From assembly GCA_900618795.1 (NCBI GenBank), contig UYJD01000014.1, positions 480,559 to 544,558 on the forward strand: DNA of 64,000 nucleotides, read 5' to 3'. Every line of letters starts with the position of its first letter. Positions within the stretch are counted from its first letter, which is position 1. The DNA comes from Cyanodermella asteris (lineage: Eukaryota > Ascomycota > Lecanoromycetes > Ostropales > Stictidaceae). The notes under the pieces were generated by a model that saw nothing but the letters and a program-made list of their open reading frames with translations, did no database searches and was not told where the DNA came from. The position numbers and the translations under genes are program-made. Positions 43,874-54,460 of this stretch are shown here, piece by piece.

Positions 43874-45005
43874 TCACGAAGCGGTCTGGTTGAAGCAGAA
43901 GAACTTATCAAGAGCCACCGGTTGTGGAGGATCCTCGAAATCGTCACCACGGTTCGAGTTCCTCGAGGTCACATGCCCGATGTCAGAAAGACTCACGGAC
44001 AACAGTTCGTCGCATTCCCTCATCGGACGCAAAACATCGTCCGCCCAACTGCCTTCCCATGCTCGTAACCTCACGAGAATGACTCGTTGCAATGTGCGTC
44101 TCTGTGCCGACAAGACCATGCGAAGCATACCTGTCCACATACAGGCGTTTGTGATCTCAAGAGAGGTCAGGTTCCTCAACCTGCGGAACTCGCCCATCTC
44201 GTCGCCAACCATCGTCTTAAAGAGCTCGACGTTCCGGAGGCTCAGCGACCGTAGCTGATCCGCTCCCTTCAGTAGCTCATTAAGGTCCTTTGGCTCAAAC
44301 CCATGTCCCTCACGAACATTCCCAACCCCATCCTCGTCGAACCAAAAAGTCAGCATTTTCAACCTCCCCAGCACGCCGAGCCACTCCTCCTTGTAATCCT
44401 CCCCAATGAGCCTCGCCGTAAAATACTCCGCCGTCGTCCTCGTCGGCAACAACAACGTGAGCTCCTCAACACCGGTCAACTCCACCCTGAAGATCGCGTC
44501 CCTTAACACGGTCAAGAACCGAATCTCCGCCGCCACGTTCCGGAACCCTTCATCCAGCGCCACGGGCCGCATCATGGCAAAGGACAAGGCCTCCAGATTC
44601 TGTAGATTCCCGAGACACGCTCGCAGCCGCGCGGAGAGGTCGAAAATGGTGACGGTCGGGAAGGCGTCAAAGTCGATCGAGGCGCCGACGCTGACGGAGC
44701 GGACGTGCCGGGACAGCCCGGACGAGACGATGCGCTCGAGGTGATCGATCCCGGCTTCGGAGATTGACGTGTTGAGGGCGCGGAATAGGTGTCGGGTTGC
44801 GAGGTCGGAGATGTGTCGGGACACCAGGCGCAGGGAGGCGAGGCTGCTGTTTTGGAGGGGTTGAGGCCATGCTCGGGGTGCGTGTTGAGTGTATGTAGTC
44901 GAGTGTTCACAGATCTTGAAGTATTCGTTTACATTTGGTTCGATTGCGGTAGGCTTTCTAGATACGTACCTGGTCAATGATCTCGTTGGGTAGGGAGACT
45001 GGCAT
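43874..45005 (-). CDS. F-box/LRR-like protein (about 345 aa)
   Basis: Two exons, 45005-44966 and 44871-43874, with a 94-nt intron. Exon 1 encodes MPVSLPNEIIDQV, the start of an F-box (LPNEII). Exon 2 continues NSSLASLRLVSRHISDLATRHLF, the second F-box helix pair. The rest shows leucine-rich-repeat style segments: LRACLGNLQNLEALSF, GVEELTLLLP, LRSLSLRNVELFK and RLRNLTSLEITNACMW. Such proteins act as substrate adaptors of SCF ubiquitin ligases through Skp1. The donor choice is not certain: GTACGT 4 nt upstream is a better consensus site but puts the F-box out of frame; the GTATCT donor keeps it. The target is unknown. Confidence 0.72.
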
Positions 45006-45536
45006 GTTAGTCTGCAGCTCAATCTGGGGAGAGATTGTCAGAGCATGGGTGGTTGGTGCGAGTTCCGTGAGCGGCTATCTCAGAGGCGGCGGGTGCTCGA
45101 GGACTTTTCACTTCGACAGAGAGCGAGAAACGTTTTACTGAGGTCCAGTCTGTGTGCAGTCATGTGCACTTCGCATTTCATATCGCAAACGGCGAGGAGC
45201 GGCGCGTATGCAGAGAGGATCGCTCCGCATCTCGGCAAGGCAGCTGCATCTTCCAGGCAACACATTTCGGGGGTCACTTGGAGGTTTGGCTTGTAAAAAT
45301 AGCAGTTTATGACGAAGCGTCTGGCGACGTTCCTAAAATCAAGTAATAATTCCTAGTCTAATCCGTGGACCTGAGATCTGCGAAAGGTATTCCAGGATAC
45401 CAGTACTGTCCTTCTGCAGGCCCTTATCTCAATTCATGTATCGAATGTCTACCTCGATCCTTCGCCTGGCATTGTATCGATATCAAGTCTTCCGGCGCGT
45501 GCTCAGAGGCCTGGCGAGGGAACCTCAGCAGCGAGT
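45006..45536. other. Intergenic region
   Basis: Between the F-box gene start and the 3' end of the gapped BTB gene. Nothing recognised. Confidence 0.45.
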
Positions 45537-46504
45537 TCAAGGCAACTGGAGGAACTCTCCAGCACTCCGCCTGAAGCCGTCCAATCGTTGTATTTCCTTC
45601 CTCGTCCCCTCCAGATCCGTACTCAAACCTCGCCTTTCGTCAGCAAAGAACAGATTATAGGTGAATAAATCCATATACCCTCGACTGCATATGGCCATGG
45701 TCACCGTGTTCCACCTGTGCGTTTTTGGCTCAAAGTCAGGTGCGAACGACTCCTCTCCACAGTCCTTGGAGGCCTCCTCAGACAATTGAGTCATGAGGTG
45801 ATACCATCGAATGAAATCATCCTTTATCGCAGCCTTATCAGGGTCAAAATTGATCCCGGGTACGAAGGTAAGTCGGGCAGGCGCCAACATGTCATTGCGA
45901 CGTCTCCAGTGGTGGCAAAAGAGATGGCGAATCGGATGCCACTGGACCGAGTTGATCAAGGGCAACAAATCGTCAAACTTCTCCGTCTCTTCTCCGTAAT
46001 CAAATACCGCGTTGGAAAGAAGCTTCCACGTTTCCTTGCAGAAGTCATTTTCCGTCAGCTGAATCTTGTCGGCGAAAATGTGTAATGCCGTCGGGGTTTC
46101 GACATACCGAACCTCCGACCAACCCTCTTTTTCATTTCTGACGCACGCTTCAGATTTGAAGCCTCTAATTAGCCATTCCAGGATCAAATCGAAAGAATCG
46201 GGATCTTCGTCTTCCAGCTCAATGGACTCGGGCGCCTTGCATTTGCGCTGCTGGTTGCGGGTGAAAGCAGCGTTGAAATACNNNNNNNNNNNNNNNNNNN
46301 NNNNNNTCCGTGACAGATGACTCTCACATGAGCGACATATTGTTCCACGCGCTTGGGATTCGGTCCATTGCCGACGATGAAGGTAACGATCCCTTTCTTC
46401 GCTTTCCGTCGGGCTTTGCATGGCGCCAAATGCTCTTCCCGAGACAGGCATGACTTGCTTAGGTCGGTAACACAATAACCGTGACGATCAGGATCTAAGG
46501 CCAT
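45537..46504 (-). CDS. BTB/POZ-domain family protein, interrupted by an assembly gap
   Basis: The N-terminal part (from ATG 46504: MALDPDRHGYC ... FIVGNGPNPKRVEQYVAHVRVIC) and the C-terminal part (YFNAAFTRNQQ ... IELEDEDPDSFDLILEWLIRGF) together form the fungal BTB pattern: hydrophobic strand, H-x-x-x-C, YFxxAF, then DEDPxxFxLxxxWLxRG. The two lie in different frames only because the 25 N at 46282-46306 are not the true length. After the BTB comes a helical C-terminal region (ADKIQLTENDFCKETWKLL, NSVQWHPIRHLFCHHW, IRWYHLMTQL) of the kind seen in many Pezizomycotina BTB orphans. Such proteins may be Cul3 adaptors or simply self-associating (inference). It shares homology with the decayed copy near 53.4-53.9 kb. 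Confidence 0.75.
46282..46306. other. Assembly gap (25 N)
   Basis: Run of N of arbitrary length inside the BTB domain of a gene. It shifts the apparent reading frame. Confidence 0.99.
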
Positions 46505-47235
46505 GGTGAGTCAGGTTAGTTTGAAATGAGTCCAAGAGTGTTCGCGTTGCAGCGTAGTGAGCCGAACCTTCTGATGTCAGAAAAGGAGGGACCGGAAGGG
46601 TTGCTTTAGAATGGAAAGATAGGTGAGAAGCATGATTGATATATTCTGATCAAGATCTACATGATCAGATCTATTGTTCGTGACGACGAGCTTCACAACA
46701 TTGGTCCTCGCCATCTGTGATGGTGGACCGATTAGCTAATTGTTTGACCTATCACTTACGGAGCGAAATCTGGCAGTCACCGCTCAACGGCCCTTTGACA
46801 CAACTCCGTAGTCACCGACATCCTCCTTGGAACATCCCTCTTGGCTTGTAGGTTGCATCACTACCTTTGTTCTCATCATATCTTGCTGCTGATTCAAGAG
46901 TCACGTTTCGAATCATTGCCGCAGGCAGCCCGGTTGCAGTGCTGTAGATAATTCCCTACATGGTCATTCGCTGTCGCTACGTCAGATGCCGGCGAAGGCC
47001 CGTGAGAAACACGCATAAGAGTATGGACGCATTCACGAGAAATGACCATTACGTTGACAACGTAGGAGCGGCCAAGACAACTTTATGTTGTACTGAATCA
47101 ACGTCTATGGTTTCTTCTCGAGACTCAAAGTTTTGAGCTCCACCCGAAACCATCAATAAAGTACAATCAAATAGACCCGCGTTTCACGAAATGACGAGGT
47201 TTGCCATGGACAGGACATGCTGAATCGAAACCGCG
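46505..47235. other. Intergenic region with duplicated promoter segment
   Basis: The segment at about 46660-46699 resembles 54069-54108 (shared ACATGATCA and ATTGTTCGTGA with scattered changes). This is upstream of the related decayed BTB copy, so the duplication included promoter sequence. The rest is unremarkable. Confidence 0.55.
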
Positions 47236-48771
47236 TTACCTTGGGTTTGCCAGACAGATAGGACTGCTCGGCAAATGCTCGGGAATCTCGTTGACATGCA
47301 CGGCTTCCGTCTTCTCGTTGTCGTCCTCAGGATACTCGTCAAGATGTACTCGTCGCCTAAATATCCATTCGTCCGATGACCCGCTGCCTGAAGATGGAGA
47401 AATGTCCCTGCCCTTACCTTCACCACGGCCATTGCCACGTCGCAGAAGAATATTGGTGAGGCTCTGCTTGAGATTGAAAGCCTGGGGGCTGTCATCAAAG
47501 TCCAATGAGCTTGGTTGCTGCCGTAGTGCTGTCACCTCATGAGCCCAGTCCGGTTCTGGGAACACAGAGCTCGGTGGAACTGATTCAATTTCTGCTGGCG
47601 ACAGAACACTAGTTGTGGAATACTAGTCCTCAGAGGCCTGTCGTCGGTCTGCGAGGGTCGGTCTTGACACAGCACCGCTTGTAATAGACGGACTGTTACT
47701 GGAATTGGACGCGAAAGAGCTCCACCCCGGATCCGTATGGTGCCTACTTGTTGAGGCAGGATATCGACGCGGCGAATCATGTTGACTTTCTGGTGCTGAA
47801 TGCTGGTGAGAGAGCATCGGACGGTCAAACAGGGGTGCAGAGTAGCTCGGCTGGGGTGAAAGCATCGGTGGCGTTGCCCATTTCACGGGCGACACAGATC
47901 CTGGACTTGGATCGCCGGCCCGTACGCTGGGTAAACTTGTCTTCCTTTCAGCCTTTCGCCACCAATTTGGGTGATCCACAGACCCAGGGGTCATCAAGCT
48001 AGGTCTGAGAGAAGTGTTGCGCTGGGCAATTGCGGCTGACCAATCCATTACATGAAAATCCCTCTCCGCAAATTTGGTGACTGGTGTTTTTGCAAGCCTC
48101 TGCGCCTTCGGCGACCATTTCATTGAATCAACGGTGCTCATGCGTTTCAAGGCGCCGGGCGATGTTGGACCCTGCTGAATGGGGACTGGTGGTGTCCTTA
48201 ATCTTGATTCCTTCTCGGGATGATATGTGAGCGATGACATGTGCATTGGACGTCCGCCGGCGAGCAGTCGATCCAGATGGGAGGCAGCCTATTGCTGGTC
48301 GCTCTCGGACTCGAAGTAAGCAATGGCGTATCCGAGTGGCTCACGTGTTTGTGGATGCGACATGACCTCAATGGAATGGAAAGATGGTAGGAGCTGGTGA
48401 AGCGTCTCAAACATGGCGGTTAAGCGAGCGGTAGTCATGGTCTCGTCCAAGTTACCAACGACAAGACGATGCAAGTCTGGCGGGGTAGAAGGATGTGGTC
48501 GTATGAGATCCACAGGTGGGAAGTAGCTGTTGGACGCCTCCGCTTGTTCGCTGAGTGAGTGTGGTCGTGAGCCTGACGTGCTATAGGTTCTGACGAGGGG
48601 CGAGGGTCTGTGCGGAACAGAAGGTCGACTGTAGGCGAGGTGTGACTGTCGACGATAATTTCCCTCGTCCGAGACCAGTCCATCGAGACCAGACAGAACC
48701 GATAGGGAATTCCAATGGCGTCGCCATTGCGAAGCAGAGTCCTCATCAAGGAGCGGGGCCCTTCTGGGCAT
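47236..48771 (-). CDS. RRM-domain RNA-binding protein with two in-frame TAG codons
   Basis: One frame of 512 codons from ATG 48771 to TAA 47236, interrupted only by TAG at 48291-48289 (codon 161) and 47625-47623 (codon 383). Residues 100-175 are an RRM: RNP2 LVVGNL (103-108), RNP1 LGYAIAYF (146-153) and the second helix running across the first TAG (ESDQQ-stop-AASHLDRLLAGG). The rest is Ser/Pro-rich with segments such as FAERDFHVMDWSAAIAQRNTS and PNWWRKAERKTSLPS that look conserved. The acidic end EWIFRRRVHLDEYPEDDNEK also reads as coding. The second TAG can be removed by a 48-nt phase-0 intron (GTGTCA..CTAG); no sensible intron removes the first. So it is a young pseudogene, a readthrough gene or a sequence error. 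Target RNA unknown. Confidence 0.6.
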
Positions 48772-49533
48772 GAGCGAAAAGAGGGTGGATCGGAAGGTTA
48801 TTAAAGACAGATAGTTCTAGGATTTCATGGCGAGTACGAATGTAGATATTCAGAGGCAAGGAATGGGACTTGCAAGCAATGCAAGTCGGCTTTTCTCGGC
48901 ATCATTGCCTTGTTCAGAGGGAAAGCGCACTGAAGACTTTGCCGTGTAGCCGGGCATGGCAAAGGTGAGATCGAGATTGCCCAGTAGACATGACGCCGTG
49001 CTAGAAAAAAAGAGAGTCGAACGGGACGAGGAGACACCCTTACCTCATGTGTGTAGACCGACTGCGACGAAGAAGGAGCTGCTGCTCGTCATGCGCTATC
49101 TGCACCAGCCGGGACGGCGTGCTTCATCCGTCATATGCCATGAGCAGTGACAGCTGTGGGTCTTGGGAATAGCCGTGCTCACGAGCTTCTGCATTGCTTG
49201 TGATGAAAACACGGTTTCATGTAGATGAGGCAAGACATGAAGATGCGTGCCGGGCAAAGTTGATGGTGTTAAAAGCTTGTGGTCTTGAAAGTCGACTTAA
49301 AGATTGAAAATTATTGATTCAAAAGGGTCTCATCCTCTAGAGTTATGGGATTTTAAGAGAAACTCCATCAGTGCTCTGCGTATGCTGATGGACCAGTCTC
49401 CGGTCGTCAAGTTTGTCGTCGAGTTGTTTCGGAAAGAAATGCGTGCCCCACGCCAAGACACGTGCTCTCACCTCTGTCGCTCTCTAAATCCAGTACTCTG
49501 ATTCAAGAACTCGTAGCCTAATTTCTTCAGCTA
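48772..49533. other. Divergent intergenic region
   Basis: Upstream of the RRM gene (minus) and the rhodanese gene (plus). Nothing recognised. Confidence 0.45.
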
Positions 49534-50160
49534 ATGTTCAGTCAACTCAGGATCGCCTCACGCAGCCTATCAAGACAACGATTCCAGAGCCAAAGAGACA
49601 AGATGTTCACGACGACTACTCAAGACATCAACATCGCCACGGCACGCCGCATGACCCGCGAGGAACTTGCAACCTCTATCGTCGAAGCTGGTCAACTGCC
49701 CTCCAACACTGCTGTAATCGATGTACGCGATGATGACCACGTCGGAGGTCATATCAAAGGATCGCTCAACGTGCCATCGGGTCAATTGGACTACAGAATG
49801 CCCGAGCTAGTTCGCAAGCTGAAGGACAAGGACCAGGTCATCTTTCATTGTGCACTGAGCCAAGTACGAGGACCAAAGGCTGCGATGAATTATCTGAAGG
49901 AGAGGCAAAGACTATTGAAGGATGACGACAAGAGTGGAGATGTCACCGAAGACCAGGAGGCTGAGCTGAAAAGCGAAGGCAAGTCAAAGGCTCAGGACGT
50001 GTACGTCCTGGACGGCGGTTTCGTGAAGTGGCAGGAAAAGTATGTGTTCGCCCTGGTCGCCACCACATGTAACAAAACTGATCTTGATCACAGATATGGC
50101 AAGGACGCAAAGTTGACAGATGCGTATGCGGAGGACATTTGGGCTGAAGGTGGAAGTTAG
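49534..50160 (+). CDS. CDC25-like rhodanese-domain phosphatase/arsenate reductase family
   Basis: Two exons, 49534-50039 and 50094-50160, around a 54-nt intron that has no stop and keeps frame; 190 aa spliced. The rhodanese fold shows VIDVRDDDHVGGHIKGSLNVPSG (61-83) and the active loop HCALSQVRGP with Cys106 and Arg112. This HCx5R loop belongs to the Ibp1/Ych1/Acr2 group of CDC25-type phosphatases. VYVLDGGFVKWQEK, then YGKD after splicing, is the last rhodanese block. Residues 1-23 (MFSQLRIASRSLSRQRFQ) are basic, Ser-rich and free of acids, like a mitochondrial presequence; Met24 could start a cytosolic form. Phosphatase or arsenate reductase activity cannot be told apart by eye. A 30-residue Lys/Glu insertion precedes the last block. 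Confidence 0.87.
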   Translation: MFSQLRIASRSLSRQRFQSQRDKMFTTTTQDINIATARRMTREELATSIVEAGQLPSNTAVIDVRDDDHVGGHIKGSLNVPSGQLDYRMPELVRKLKDKDQVIFHCALSQVRGPKAAMNYLKERQRLLKDDDKSGDVTEDQEAELKSEGKSKAQDVYVLDGGFVKWQEKYVFALVATTCNKTDLDHRYGKDAKLTDAYAEDIWAEGGS

Positions 50161-50477
50161 TGAAACTGCCTATGTTGCGGAAGACCCTCTGTTGCGCAAC
50201 CTGCTGAGGCTGTTTCACAAAACATAGGAGCTGTCTCAGTCGCATCGACCGTGGCTTTTGTTGGCGCATTATTGCACAGAGAGCAGCTGATCTAAACGCA
50301 TGTCTGCGCTATCGGTTGCGCAGTTTGATAGCGAGGTTAGTCCGTCGTGCCTTCCCTTTGTAACACCAGATAGCAATTTGCGGCCCTGTTCAACGTTCCG
50401 TACCCGCGATTGTCTTCACCCGGCGCAGTCAGCTCTCTTGTGAGAAATAAATCCTTGCAACCATCAATAGCAACATC
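50161..50477. other. Intergenic region
   Basis: Short spacer between two plus-strand genes. Nothing recognised. Confidence 0.4.
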
Positions 50478-51110
50478 ATGGCTGCCCAACAACCCGGCAA
50501 GCCCCCTATGTCCAAATTGCAGCTCGCAGAACAACAGCGTCGGCAGGATGAGATCGAAGCAGGCCCATCAGATGCAACACAGCCCTTGAAGCGAATACAT
50601 CGAAAACGGTCTTGGTCCGCACCAGGGGTGATGGAGAGCCCCGATCCGACCGAAATACCCAGCAATGCGCACGGAGACGGCGACATTGCTCTTCAGCCTG
50701 ATCGGGCACTCTCGCCAGAGCTCGACACAGTCGGCAGCCCCATCACCGCAGCCGCTCACAAGGTCATCGAACGCGGTCGTGGGGTGCCAGAAATCGAAGA
50801 AATACTTGCACAACTGGGATACCCCCGCGCCGTGGTGAAAGTGGTAGCAGAGTATCTTCCAAGGACGACGAAGCAGCTGCTTTGCGAGCTCAAGAAAGAG
50901 GTTGCGAGGACGACATGGGCCATGACATCCATAGGAGAGCGGAGGCCGATTGAAGCTCTGGAAAACCAGCTGAGAGGGATCGACCGTGACTTTGGGTTCA
51001 CGACCGAAAACATGATCCTGGACGATATTGACGAGCTGTGGAGGAAGAGGAAGACTCTCAAAACGATCGACAAGGCAAACGCAAAGCGAGCTGCAAATCT
51101 CACCAACTGA
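50478..51110 (+). CDS. Hypothetical protein (210 aa)
   Basis: Single frame from ATG 50478. Residues 1-90 are disordered, with a basic LKRIHRKRSWS patch and acidic/Pro-rich sequence. Residues about 95-210 look helical: GRGVPEIEEILAQLGYPRAVVKVVAEYLPRT, then LLCELKKEVARTTWAM, GIDRDFGFTTENMILDDIDELWRKRKT and a Lys/Ala end. No family was recognised. The ordered C-terminal half and the neighbouring ordinary genes support a real coding sequence. Confidence 0.65.
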   Translation: MAAQQPGKPPMSKLQLAEQQRRQDEIEAGPSDATQPLKRIHRKRSWSAPGVMESPDPTEIPSNAHGDGDIALQPDRALSPELDTVGSPITAAAHKVIERGRGVPEIEEILAQLGYPRAVVKVVAEYLPRTTKQLLCELKKEVARTTWAMTSIGERRPIEALENQLRGIDRDFGFTTENMILDDIDELWRKRKTLKTIDKANAKRAANLTN

Positions 51111-51335
51111 TCACGAAATACAAGGCTGTGATGGCTATCAGCGAGCAACGTTCACACCAAGCACGACCGTACACCGTCATCTGAAAAGTGCATGAATCAG
51201 AGTCAAATCGAAAAATTTGGAGTGGACGAGTGCGCATCCACGAATTGAGGCAGATTGCCGCCAAATTATGAATTATGAGTTATGAACTCGAGGCGCAATG
51301 GGTAACGTCAGCCCCCGTTTTGGAGAGGTACTCGA

Positions 51336-51950
51336 TCACTGGGACTTCTTGATACTAGTCTTGGCCGTCAAGGTCTTCTGCAGGCGCAGGAACGTTTCCA
51401 GTCCCATGAAAGCGGCTATACGCATGTCAGAGCGCGACTTGATGACGAGGGCTTCTTTCACTTACCAAGAGCGCAGTATGGCACGTACAGACCCGAAAGC
51501 CCTTTGAGCTCTTCAGTCGATACGTTGGGCCAGGCGAAAAACTCCACAATGCACACCAATGTGGTAAGGAAGGTTTCGATGCTCCAGATTAAGAGGTGAA
51601 GCGGCACCAAAGGGTCGTCTATGGACCAGAATTAGTCGGAATCTGTGAGATAGTTCCATGGGACAGAACAAACCTCTGATGAGCGCAGGAATGGCCCACA
51701 AGCTCAATGGCACGTGATATAACAGCTCCAACCACATGAAAGAGAGGAACCACGCAGGCGGATGAGTGAAGAATCGGTCGTGGTATGTATCTATGTACCA
51801 TTGTCGCAAGTTGAGCAAATAAGCCGGCGTAAAGTCTTTCGGGTAGATGGCTACCATGTCCACGTTGAACATGATGACCAGGTGCAAGGCGAACCAAACA
51901 ACGTAGACGGCGTCCAGCGGTCGCGCAGTAAGGGGCTTGTATGGAGCCAT
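51336..51950 (-). CDS. EXPERA-domain (TMEM97/sigma-2-receptor-like) membrane protein
   Basis: Three exons, 51950-51674, 51618-51466 and 51415-51336, give 169 aa in exact frame. Joins give ALIR-DDPLVPLHLLIWSIET and YVPYCAL-AAFMGLETFLRLQ. Four membrane helices: VYVVWFALHLVIMFNVDMV, WFLSFMWLELLYHVPLSLWAI, LLIWSIETFLTTLVCIVEFF and a last short one near LYVPYCALAAFMGLETF. The acidic pair DD after helix 2 and the P-rich turn DRFFTHPPAWF fit TMEM97/EBP-type EXPERA proteins of the endoplasmic reticulum, which handle sterol intermediates or cholesterol trafficking in animals. The C-terminus KTSIKKSQ has a K-rich ER-retrieval look (inference). Substrate unknown. Confidence 0.85.
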
Positions 51951-53379
51951 TATCTAACCGTGGTCTGGCGAGATGCTCAATCCAGAGCGTTCAGAAAGCT
52001 GAAGTCAGTTCTCAAGTAACGGCTTTGGTTGTTGTCAACGCAGCAAACATGCACGAAGCTGACAAGAAACGCGTCCACGGCGCCAAATATCGAAGCGTTG
52101 GAGAGTGCAGATAGATCTTACCTGATTGGTCGGCCGTGCACAACCAAGCGTCGTTGCGGAAGCGGAAGCGGAAGCGGTGCCGCCGTGACTTCAAATCTCA
52201 AGGCACCGAATTGGTGGGACATGGTGGATCGGGTTCATGTCAAATGCATCGCGCTCCTCAAAGAATCCAGTCTTGTCTTCGGCCGCAAGACCGCCTCGCG
52301 CCCGCACTGCCCAAGGCTCCATGGACATCCCACGCCGCGTCGAATAGCAACCGTATTCGGGCGCGAATTCGTACACGGACGATTTACACCAGAGCCTGGA
52401 CCGAAGCTGACAAGTCCAACCTACTGCAAGCATCCGACGTCGAGGTGACAATATCTTCCAAGTAGTACAGGATGTCGGGCCTGAGGATGAGCCATTGCTG
52501 GTCCGTGGCTTTGCGTTGAGCACGGAGTGAGGACAACGTGTGGTGGTATGAGGATCTTGCCTGTGGGTGCGCGTTTGGGAGCACACCTTACCTGACGCGC
52601 CTGAAATGGAGGTTCGAAGGTAGGCTTTCACATGGACAATTTCTTAAAAGAGTACTTGGTTGTCGACATGTTTGATTTGCATGGTTGCTGAATGTCAAAA
52701 CAGGAGAATTAATGCAACTGTTTCTGTATTCTATTTGTGAACTTCTTACATCAATGTGGTCCCAAGTCTATTTCTAGTCCCCAGGAATAACTCGACAAGC
52801 TATCCAAAACTTTCTATACAGATAAGAAGGCACTTCCTGGGCACTTTGACGAGCACCCTGAGGATCGACCATGGTCATTCTCACACCGTGTCGTCTTGCC
52901 TTTGACCTACATATGGTGATGTCAGCACTCATGGCAGCCTGAAGCAATCTCTAGCGAAACGACTGAAAGCGCTTTTTGCGTCATGTCGTGGCTTCGCCTC
53001 CTCCGGAGTACGGGGTGCAACTTCCTGTTCGCAATTCGTACATTCGAGGCAGCTCCCGCATTCGACGATATCATCGCCAAAGAAGAGGAGGCTGACATCT
53101 CAAATGCGAATCTCCTGTCTCGAACACCCCACATCCGAAGGCACCCAACCATCTCTGTTCCCTAAATCAACATCCTCCCAGTTGTGGGCTATGATGATGC
53201 GTATGAAGGTCTCGAACCTGCAAAATATCAGCAAGCAACGAGGATCCCATCGGCTCAGGAACTCGCCCGGACGACACTTTTCCAGGGCGTTGAATGAATT
53301 GGGAACTAGAAATGGTTCGTGCTTGCCTCCAGGACAAAATCACCCACCCACTCCGCGAGTAAAAACAAAAGCAGATGGA
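51951..53379. other. Gene-poor interval
   Basis: Upstream region of the EXPERA gene and the far end of the decayed BTB copy. A short GGAAGC tandem (about 52157-52175) lies in it. At about 53160-53330 the minus strand can be read as weak sequence that may be the tail of the decayed BTB copy, but I could not align it convincingly. Confidence 0.4.
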
Positions 53380-53912
53380 TTGGTCCTTGAGCGAGAGTAG
53401 CAACGGGATGAGACCTTCATTTTATCCTCTCGGTCAGCATACTCCCGCACCGCGTTCGCCAGAAGCTTCCAGGAACCTCTCATCAAACTCCGTAATCTGC
53501 AATTTTATCGGCCATGATGTACAATTTCCGTCAAAACTCCGAATGTTCTCCTCGTTCGATTTTATCGTCGTCGTCCCAAGCGGGTCTTTTCGGTTCTGAA
53601 ACCGCGCTGCATACAGATGATCAGAAGGCCAATGGCATCGGGGTCTTCGTCGCGAAGGATCAATTCTTTGGAGGTTCTTGGCTGAGCTCCAGCGTTTCTC
53701 CGGTGAGAGCGACTCTGAACTACGGGATTGCGGTCATTGTGGTCGACGTATTGCTCGTTCACTGACCTGTCTATGCCAATGTGCATTCGCACCATTTCTT
53801 TGGTGCAGGTCTGTATGGGCTTCAGTAGTTGCTTCTTGGTTAGCAGTGGTTTGCGGAGATCAACGTGGTACTTGCATTCTGAGAGGATGGTGGATGAATC
53901 GGCGGTCGACAT
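53380..53912 (-). pseudogene. Decayed BTB/POZ family copy, relative of the 45.5-46.5 kb gene
   Basis: Minus-strand reading from 53912 shows blocks of the gapped BTB gene in order but in different frames: VNEQYVDH (compare VEQYVAH), ELILRDEDPDAIGLLIICMQRGF (compare SIELEDEDPDSFDLILEWLIRGF), YIMADKI (compare HIFADKI) and SWKLLANAVREYADRE (compare TWKLLSNAVFDYGEE). At least two frame changes and a stop separate them. Upstream DNA at 54069-54108 also matches the flank of the 45.5-46.5 kb gene, so a segment including the promoter was duplicated. The downstream half is too degraded to follow. Confidence 0.72.
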
Positions 53913-54460
53913 GATGAGCTGCGCCCGATGAATCTTCGCAGGGAAAACGTTTGCATCGAAAATTGCGGTGGTGAATGTAGGGTGTGAGGGATGAAGAGGG
54001 GAAGAGTGGTGGTTTGGGAATAGAAGGTAGAGTGATGAGTGGGGGCTTCATACATTAGCATTAGTTTGACATGATCAAATCAATTGTTCGTGATGGCACG
54101 GTTCACAGCTTTGAAAGTGATATTCAGCATGGTGCAAAAAGAACCTGTCGAATTCCGCGATGTGAGCGAGCACGATTCCACCAAATGAATTCAAACTACC
54201 AACCTAACAACAATAATGCGTTAGCATCAGAAGTAAGCGAATCGTGAATGACGATAATCACGTCGCTCCTTCTCCCTTCTGTGGTGAATGCAAGAGGACT
54301 GAATGAATCCTGGCTTGGACCTTGCGTAGCCGCGATTCACATCCGCAAGAACTTCCTCGAAAAAGCCCGACGCTTTTCTCGGACAGGCTCGAGTTTGGCA
54401 AAATACCCCAGGATGTCAGGGAACGGCTCATCCTCGAAGAGAAGTGGAATCAACAGTTTG

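Noticed and set aside
48289-48340. 56-nt intron (GTGAGC..CAATAG) removing the first TAG of the RRM gene
   Set aside because: It would remove RNP1, the core of the RRM, and shift the following sequence into a frame that soon ends.
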